From NCBI GenBank assembly GCA_037893225.1, contig JAZGUH010000402.1, positions 1,612,001 to 1,676,000 on the forward strand: a DNA stretch of 64,000 bases, in the 5' to 3' direction. Within the stretch, counting starts at the first letter, position 1, and each line of letters opens with the position of its first letter. Source of the DNA: Hippasteria phrygiana. Taxonomy: Eukaryota > Echinodermata > Asteroidea > Valvatida > Goniasteridae. The notes beneath the pieces were generated by a model that saw only the letters and a program-made list of their open reading frames with translations, was not told where the DNA came from and did not search any database. This document shows, in pieces, positions 58,926-64,000 of the stretch. Made by a program: the position numbers and the translations under genes.

Positions 58926-61900
58926 TTACAGGTAACGAATTGGCACCCTACGTTGCCTCGCAGGGTTTCTACGCAGGTTCTCATCAGTGTCCATAAAAGT
59001 TGCGCCAGGAAGTTTCATCTCGATCCGGTTGCCTGCTGTTTGTGCCTCGGGCCAGCTGGTCCTCTCTCCACCCTCGTACGGCTTCAACCGGTCGGCATGT
59101 ACCACCTGCAACTTCCCTCTAGGTTGTTCCTGAATTCTGAAAATAACATCAGATAATCGCTTTATTACAAGAAATGGGCCCTTCCATGGGTGACAAAGTT
59201 TGGTGGTCTGTCCCCGCTTGCACCTGGGGTTATGTAGCCAAACAAATGATCCTTCTTGGATCCCACTATCACGGGCTTTGCGGTCGTAGTTTCTCTTCTG
59301 TCGAACAGCTGCACCCTGAAGATTTTCCCTGGCTACTTCATGCGCCGCCTGCATTCGCAAACGTAGCTGTTCTGCATAGTCTTCCCCCTCCAAGTCTTCT
59401 TCGTGCCATGGTTTTTCTGCTATCACATCTATGGGAAGAGTCAAATCTCGCCCAAGCATCATCATGCTCGGGGTTTCACCTGTAGATTCTTGAACGGATG
59501 TCCGGTAGGCCAATGTTGCAAACGGTAGTTGATCGTCCCAATCTTTCTGCTTCTTGACCGGGTCAATCATGCTGGACACGATGTTTAACAGCGTTTTGTT
59601 GAATCTTTCCACCATACCATCTGACTTTGGATTGTAACCGGAAGTCCTCGTCTTTCTTATTCCAAGCCACTTACAGACTTCACGGATCAAGTTAGCCTCA
59701 AAATTCCGCCCTTGGTCCGTGTGAAGCTCTTGGGGAACCCCAAATCGGCATACAAATTCTTCCACAAATTTCTTGGCCACGGTTTCTGCTTTTTGGTCAG
59801 GTAATGGAAAAGCTTCCATCCACTTTGTGAAATAGTCCCCGATGACTAATACATATATGTTGCCTCTTTCTGTCTCCGGCAGTGGTCCCAGAATATCCAT
59901 GGCAACGCGTTCTAAGGGTGCTCCCACTTTACTCTGCTGTAATGGTGCTCTTCTCTTCTTCTGAGGTGGCTTGCGTCGTGCGCACATTTCACATTTCCTT
60001 ACATATGAGCGCACATAAGCTGACATTCCCACCCAGTAGTATCGTAATCTCACTTTCTCCAGTGTTTTCCGAAGTCCCATGTGTCCCGCTGACTTTGCTC
60101 CGTGTAACTCCTTCAAGACTGTTTCCCTGAGTTTGTGTGGCAATACAACCTGCATTCTCGTCAGTTTCGCATTAGCCGACTCCCATCTTTTGCACAGTAC
60201 TCCATCGTGTACTTGTAATTGATCCCACATAGCCCAGTAGGTCTTTTTCGCTGGTGAAGATGCTGAAATGGCTTCCCATCGGGGTCGTTCTTCAGATGTT
60301 TCCTTGGCTACCAATATGCTGCTCATGGTTGAATCTTCCAACTGTCCTTGTCTCACATCCTCACAGCTTATTTCTGGCTGCCCGAACATTGATCTTGTCC
60401 AACCGTCAGGGCTGTCCTTAACTTTACTGCATTCAGCTACCGGTTGCTCAAGGTTTGATGAAATGGTAGTTTCCTCTTCAATTGTCGATGCGACACTGTC
60501 AGAATTCGTCTCTTGCCGGCCACACTGCTTACAAGGACGTCTGGAAAGACCATCAGCATTGCCATGCTGACGTCCAGGCCGGTGTTCAATCGTGATGTCA
60601 TACTGACCTATGACCTCCATCCAGCGTGCTAACTGCCCTTCTGGATCCTTAAAGTTGGTGAGCCATCTCAGTGAGCTATGATCTGTTCTGATCAATACTT
60701 TCCTACCATATATATAATGACGGAAGTGTCTCAGGTAAGTTACTACCGCAAGAAGCTCTCTTCTTGTCACACAGTAGTTACGCTCTGGTGGGCTGAGGGT
60801 TTTACTGGCATAGGCCACCACCTTTTCATGCTCTCCTTGTTTCTGTGACAGAACTGCTCCTGTGGCGAAATTACTCGCGTCAGTATCCAATATGAAGTCT
60901 AGTTTTGGGTCAGGGTAAGCTAGCACCGGTGACTTTACAAGTCGACTCTTCAACTCCAGAAAAGCCTCCTCACAGACATCTGTCCACTCATACTTGTGAT
61001 GTTTTTCAGTCAACTTGTGAAGAGGGCGGGCAATATCCGCAAACCCACGAATAAATCGTCTGTAGTATGAGGCTAAACCCAAGAAACTGCGCACTTGGCT
61101 GACATCTTTAGGACGCGGCCAATCCTTAACAGCTTTTATCTTCTCGGTGTCGGTTTCTATGCCGTTTTCAGAAACAACATAGCCCAGATACAGCACTTTG
61201 CGTTGATACAGATGACATTTCTTCGGCTTTAGTTTGAGCCCAGCTTCTCTGAGCCTGTGCAAAACCGTCTTCAAGCGCAAGGTTGCTTCCGTCTCCGTCT
61301 TCCCGTATACTATGATGTCGTCTAGATAAATAAGTAAAATGTCCCACTGCAACCCCGCCATAACACGCTCCATCAGTCTCTCAAAAGTGGACGGTGCATT
61401 TGACAAACCAAAAGGCATCACGTTCCACGCGTAGAGGCCTCCCCTCACTGTAAAAGCGGACTTCTGTTTTGCCTCATCATCCAACTGTACTTGCCAATAT
61501 CCAGATGCAAGGTCGAGCGTGGAAAACCACTTGGACCCTGTAAGTGCATCGATGGATTCCTCTATTCTCGGGATTGGGTAGGCATCCTTAATTGTGACGG
61601 CGTTCAGTCTGCGGTAATCAATGCAGAAACGTTTCGAGCCATCCTTTTTAGTTACCAAGACAACCGGCGATGCCCATGGGCTACTGGATGGTTCGATATG
61701 TCCCCTTTGTAGCATATCTTTAACCTGTTTATTTATTTCCTCTTGCTGGCCCATAGGAGCTCTGCGTGGTGGCTGTCGCAACGGTGCTGCATAACCAGTA
61801 TTGATACTGTGCTTCACGAGACCAGTACACCCAATGTCGTGGTCCCCCTGCGAAAATACGTCCTGAAACTCAATCAGTAACTTCCCCACTTGAGATTGAT

Positions 61901-62885
61901 ATTTATCGTCTAGGTCTTTTATACTTCTTGAATACAAGTCCTTCAGATGCTCAGGAACCTCATCAGCTGTTTGAGTATTCTCCTCTGTATCTGTTTGCAA
62001 CCCTCTTACACAGCCAGAAGTAACAACGATGGGCTCAACTTGTGCCAGTGAAATCACACCCGCCATTGTACCCTCCTTAACTACTTGGTCGTCCTGACTG
62101 ATGTTAATGATATGGGCCGGCATTGTGTCCTTACCGGCGTCCACCAATGTCCTTGCAAGCATGAGACCCTTTTCCGTGAAATTTTCTCTGCCGGTCGGTT
62201 CGATGATGCCAAATCCACGAACTTTAGTAGATCTGGCTATCCTTACAGGAACTACTGCCTCATGACACGCTGGTATCACCGTCGTCTTTGACACCACAAC
62301 TCTTGAGCAGAGCAGTAAATCGTCTTCATCTTTACATGGTATCTGCTCTCCGGCTATTTGTAACTTAAGGCGGTTGAAATCCAAAGTTCCACCTGTTGCT
62401 AGTAGGAAATCCATCCCCAAGATTCCCTCACTCTTTATTGTAGCCACAATTATGTCGAGCGACTGACTTTTTCTTCCTATCTGAAGATCCATCGTTGCAT
62501 GCCCCCATGATTCGATTGGAGTACCGTCAGCCTGTTTCAGACAACTCCCCATTGAGTCCAGCTTTGGTTTCTTTCCCCGAGGAAGCTTTGAGTACGAAGT
62601 TGTAGACAACACAGTCTGCGTGGAACCGGTGTCCAGAAGAAATTTAATTTCCACCCCACGGATCACTCCGGTCACAAAAATTCCCCTCAGCCCACTTTCA
62701 CTGCTAACAGTTTGGTTTGTATTCGCCAACAATTCATCTCCTATGCCTGCTGATTCCTCGGACCGTTTCTCAGTGTCGGCGTTCCCCCGGTCCGTTGAGT
62801 TCGCCCAAATTCGTTTCCCTGATTGGCCCTTCCACGAACCCCGCAATCTCTTGCATAATGTCCCCTGCCACCGCAGGCAAAACAT
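58926..62885 (-). CDS. pol: Pol polyprotein of Ty3/gypsy element
   Basis: The open frame has 1319 codons with no internal stop. It is in the -1 frame relative to gag and overlaps it by 145 nt, so translated pol probably begins at the frameshift site (about 62813, residue 25 of the open frame). Domains by residue: aspartic protease with LLDTGST (Asp85); reverse transcriptase with IDYRRLNAVT (422-431) and YLDD (520-523); RNase H with DTDAS (Asp669), Glu710 and TDHSSL (Asp735); HHCC zinc domain His928, His935, Cys965, Cys968; integrase core Asp997, Asp1057, Glu1093; GPY/F-like module with KGPFLVIKR (1235-1243). The ORF ends with TAA at 58928-58926. All key residues are present, so the element could be recently active. 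Confidence 0.93.
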   Translation of the reverse strand: MFCLRWQGTLCKRLRGSWKGQSGKRIWANSTDRGNADTEKRSEESAGIGDELLANTNQTVSSESGLRGIFVTGVIRGVEIKFLLDTGSTQTVLSTTSYSKLPRGKKPKLDSMGSCLKQADGTPIESWGHATMDLQIGRKSQSLDIIVATIKSEGILGMDFLLATGGTLDFNRLKLQIAGEQIPCKDEDDLLLCSRVVVSKTTVIPACHEAVVPVRIARSTKVRGFGIIEPTGRENFTEKGLMLARTLVDAGKDTMPAHIINISQDDQVVKEGTMAGVISLAQVEPIVVTSGCVRGLQTDTEENTQTADEVPEHLKDLYSRSIKDLDDKYQSQVGKLLIEFQDVFSQGDHDIGCTGLVKHSINTGYAAPLRQPPRRAPMGQQEEINKQVKDMLQRGHIEPSSSPWASPVVLVTKKDGSKRFCIDYRRLNAVTIKDAYPIPRIEESIDALTGSKWFSTLDLASGYWQVQLDDEAKQKSAFTVRGGLYAWNVMPFGLSNAPSTFERLMERVMAGLQWDILLIYLDDIIVYGKTETEATLRLKTVLHRLREAGLKLKPKKCHLYQRKVLYLGYVVSENGIETDTEKIKAVKDWPRPKDVSQVRSFLGLASYYRRFIRGFADIARPLHKLTEKHHKYEWTDVCEEAFLELKSRLVKSPVLAYPDPKLDFILDTDASNFATGAVLSQKQGEHEKVVAYASKTLSPPERNYCVTRRELLAVVTYLRHFRHYIYGRKVLIRTDHSSLRWLTNFKDPEGQLARWMEVIGQYDITIEHRPGRQHGNADGLSRRPCKQCGRQETNSDSVASTIEEETTISSNLEQPVAECSKVKDSPDGWTRSMFGQPEISCEDVRQGQLEDSTMSSILVAKETSEERPRWEAISASSPAKKTYWAMWDQLQVHDGVLCKRWESANAKLTRMQVVLPHKLRETVLKELHGAKSAGHMGLRKTLEKVRLRYYWVGMSAYVRSYVRKCEMCARRKPPQKKRRAPLQQSKVGAPLERVAMDILGPLPETERGNIYVLVIGDYFTKWMEAFPLPDQKAETVAKKFVEEFVCRFGVPQELHTDQGRNFEANLIREVCKWLGIRKTRTSGYNPKSDGMVERFNKTLLNIVSSMIDPVKKQKDWDDQLPFATLAYRTSVQESTGETPSMMMLGRDLTLPIDVIAEKPWHEEDLEGEDYAEQLRLRMQAAHEVARENLQGAAVRQKRNYDRKARDSGIQEGSFVWLHNPRCKRGQTTKLCHPWKGPFLVIKRLSDVIFRIQEQPRGKLQVVHADRLKPYEGGERTSWPEAQTAGNRIEMKLPGATFMDTDENLRRNPARQRRVPIRYL

Positions 62886-64000
62886 GTGATCATCAGTGCG
62901 CTCTGTCGACCTTGTTGTTCCGCAATATTACTACTCTGTATCTGTTTTTGGTTCCTTACTTCCCACTTTAATTGGTCCACCATTTTCGTGACATTTGCCA
63001 ACTTCATGTTCATCTCAGCTAGCTCTTTTGGCATCTTGTTGCTCTCTTCACCTGTATTTCCGGTGACAGCACAAGTAAATTTATGGGATCTTCCCTTCTC
63101 CCTGCTTCTCTCCACCTTCAAAAACGATTCAGTATCGAGTGCAGCTCTCACAGCTTGGTCGAGGGTGTTCGGTCGAGCTCGAAAAATTCCGGCCCTGACC
63201 TCAGGGTCATCGATTGCATCTGCAAAATGTCCCTTTGCAAGCCGTTCTCGCACTTCACAGGGCAGCTCTGGGTATGCCATCGCCGAAAGGTCTCTTATCG
63301 CCTGGCCCAGCTCCTGTAGAGTTTCTCTTGTACCCCTCTTACGTAGCCGTAGTTCCAGAAGGAAATTCTCTGCTTGTTCACCAGGGCCGAATCTCGTCTG
63401 GAGTTGGAAAACCAATTCGTCGTATGTTGGATGCTCTTGCAGGGGAAAGTTCCCCAACACCTTCAATGCCGGTCCCTGTAGTCTGGTAGCGAGGTGATAT
63501 GAAGCATCTTCCCTCGACCATCCGTTTACGATTCTGCAGGCCTCGAAATGTTTCTGATAATCTTTCCACGGAATTCGTCCGTCGAATTTGTCCGGAGTAA
63601 CTTCTGTACGGCCCGCCAGCGAAGAACTCGAACCATGATGTCCGCCCGCTGGTCCACTAGTAAATTGCCGCTTTCCCCTCACATCACCGTAGCCTCGTTC
63701 CTGATAATTGTTCTGAAAGGGTAGACCTTGTCGCTCCTCTGGATTCTGTCGATTGTCATCGTGTCTTGCGAAAGTTGCCCGGTTATCACCTCTGCCTCTC
63801 TCGGTGTCCCATGGTTGCATTCCTCGCCTCGGTTCGTCCATACCCCTATGTCCGTCTCGTCGGAATTGAATCTCTGGATCATCCTGGAACCAATACAGTT
63901 GAGGAGATTGCCAAGACTCATTTCCCGGCCCTTGACCATGACGTATACTGCTCCTTGGGTAAGGCGTAGACCTCCTATCTGATGCTCTTACTGCCTCTTG
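62741..64000 (-). CDS. gag: Gag, 5' end beyond window
   Basis: This is the structural protein of the retrotransposon particle. An ATG at 63841 would give 366 residues, but the frame stays open for 53 more codons to the window edge, so the true start is probably upstream. The N-terminal part is polar and rich in Arg, Gln and Gly. The middle region (FDGRIPWKDYQKHF to AVRAALDTESF) has the look of a Ty3/gypsy capsid. A short charged stretch follows. The nucleocapsid has one CCHC knuckle, CFACGGRGHYARDC (Cys320, Cys323, His328, Cys333 counted from the 63841 ATG). The stop is 62743-62741. Confidence 0.88.
   Translation of the reverse strand, partial: QEAVRASDRRSTPYPRSSIRHGQGPGNESWQSPQLYWFQDDPEIQFRRDGHRGMDEPRRGMQPWDTERGRGDNRATFARHDDNRQNPEERQGLPFQNNYQERGYGDVRGKRQFTSGPAGGHHGSSSSLAGRTEVTPDKFDGRIPWKDYQKHFEACRIVNGWSREDASYHLATRLQGPALKVLGNFPLQEHPTYDELVFQLQTRFGPGEQAENFLLELRLRKRGTRETLQELGQAIRDLSAMAYPELPCEVRERLAKGHFADAIDDPEVRAGIFRARPNTLDQAVRAALDTESFLKVERSREKGRSHKFTCAVTGNTGEESNKMPKELAEMNMKLANVTKMVDQLKWEVRNQKQIQSSNIAEQQGRQSALMITCFACGGRGHYARDCGVRGRANQGNEFGRTQRTGGTPTLRNGPRNQQA
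62759..62805 (-). promoter_or_regulatory. Potential frameshift-stimulating pseudoknot
   Basis: Seven bases after the heptamer, GGCG (62805-62802) can pair with CGCC (62781-62778). CGGACCG in the loop (62794-62788) is the exact complement of CGGTCCG downstream (62765-62759). Together they give an H-type pseudoknot with a 4-bp and a 7-bp stem. The first stem is short, so a plain CGGACCG hairpin is the alternative. Confidence 0.5.
62813..62819 (-). promoter_or_regulatory. -1 ribosomal frameshift site G GGA AAC
   Basis: The heptamer GGGAAAC is read as G GGA AAC in the gag frame (the last base of CAG, then GGA, AAC). Slipping back one base continues as CGA ATT TGG in the pol frame. Pattern X XXY YYZ is fully met. 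It lies 13 residues after the CCHC knuckle. Confidence 0.82.

Larger units (their letters stand above)
57807..64000 (-). mobile_element. Ty3/gypsy LTR retrotransposon, 5' end beyond window
   Basis: Order on the minus strand: gag, pol (protease, RT, RNase H, integrase), small zinc-finger ORF, 47-bp minisatellite, polypurine tract, 3' LTR. Integrase after RNase H is the Ty3/gypsy order. Insertion is in the transposase N-terminal sequence: other copies read GGTCCAGGGTAG then CTCGAAC, and here TGTCGCG follows GGTAG. GGTAG (57802-57806) may be the target duplication, but its partner lies outside the window. The 5' LTR and primer binding site are not visible. Confidence 0.92.

Noticed and set aside
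62886..63497. Plus-strand 203-codon ORF and other plus-strand ORFs opposite gag and pol.
   Set aside because: They are antisense shadows of gag and pol with no recognisable motif.

Overview
This window looks like repetitive genomic DNA of a metazoan, perhaps a marine invertebrate. The evidence is a Ty3/gypsy-type LTR retrotransposon, an EGF-like exon with canonical phase 1-1 borders, GT-AG splice signals, vertebrate-style Kozak contexts, and DNA transposon genes of families common in animals. Nothing resembles a single-copy host gene, a tRNA or an rRNA. The species cannot be fixed from the sequence. Layout: positions 1-57806 are one nested tandem repeat. Six higher-order repeats (HORs) lie head to tail (154-15849, 15850-21693, 21694-34559, 34560-48214, 48215-54068 and 54069-57806). 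Read on the + strand, each has the same blocks: (B) a roughly 430 bp AT-rich spacer behind the transposase start codon; (C) a minus-strand EGF-like pseudo-exon; (D) a 13-bp minisatellite framed by 19-bp inverted repeats; (E) a GC/CpG-richer leader with TATA-like boxes, a G-run and a short upstream exon with a strong splice donor; (F) an intact plus-strand ORF for an I-PpoI-like His-Me finger (HNH) endonuclease; (G) one or more minus-strand copies of the C-terminal two thirds of a Mutator-like DDE transposase; (A) the N-terminal part of that transposase. The HNH and transposase genes converge tail to tail. Inside each HOR, a segment of about 1743 bp (last 150 nt of the HNH gene plus the transposase body) is tandemly repeated 8, 2, 6, 6, 2 and 1 times, giving 25 units. 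The un-duplicated order is seen in HOR 6. The transposase is broken in every copy by two shared in-frame stop codons, and in 22 of 25 copies by an altered A-tract. The HNH ORF is intact and gives the same protein in all six full copies. HOR 4 carries an 879 bp insertion with a 9-bp target duplication and imperfect terminal inverted repeats. From 57807 to the window end the array is interrupted by a Ty3/gypsy element on the minus strand, inserted into the transposase N-terminal region of HOR 6. It has a 317 bp 3' LTR, a polypurine tract, a 47-bp minisatellite whose units hold two short hairpins, a small C2H2 zinc-finger ORF in the env position preceded by a good splice acceptor, an intact pol (protease, RT, RNase H, integrase, GPY/F-like tail) and a gag that runs off the window edge. 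Gag and pol are linked by a -1 frameshift at a textbook G GGA AAC site followed by a potential pseudoknot. The best candidates for something undescribed are the composite element pairing an I-PpoI-like endonuclease with a Mutator-like transposase (plus its nested amplification), and the retroelement's zinc-finger accessory ORF. Family assignments come from motif recognition only; no database search was run.
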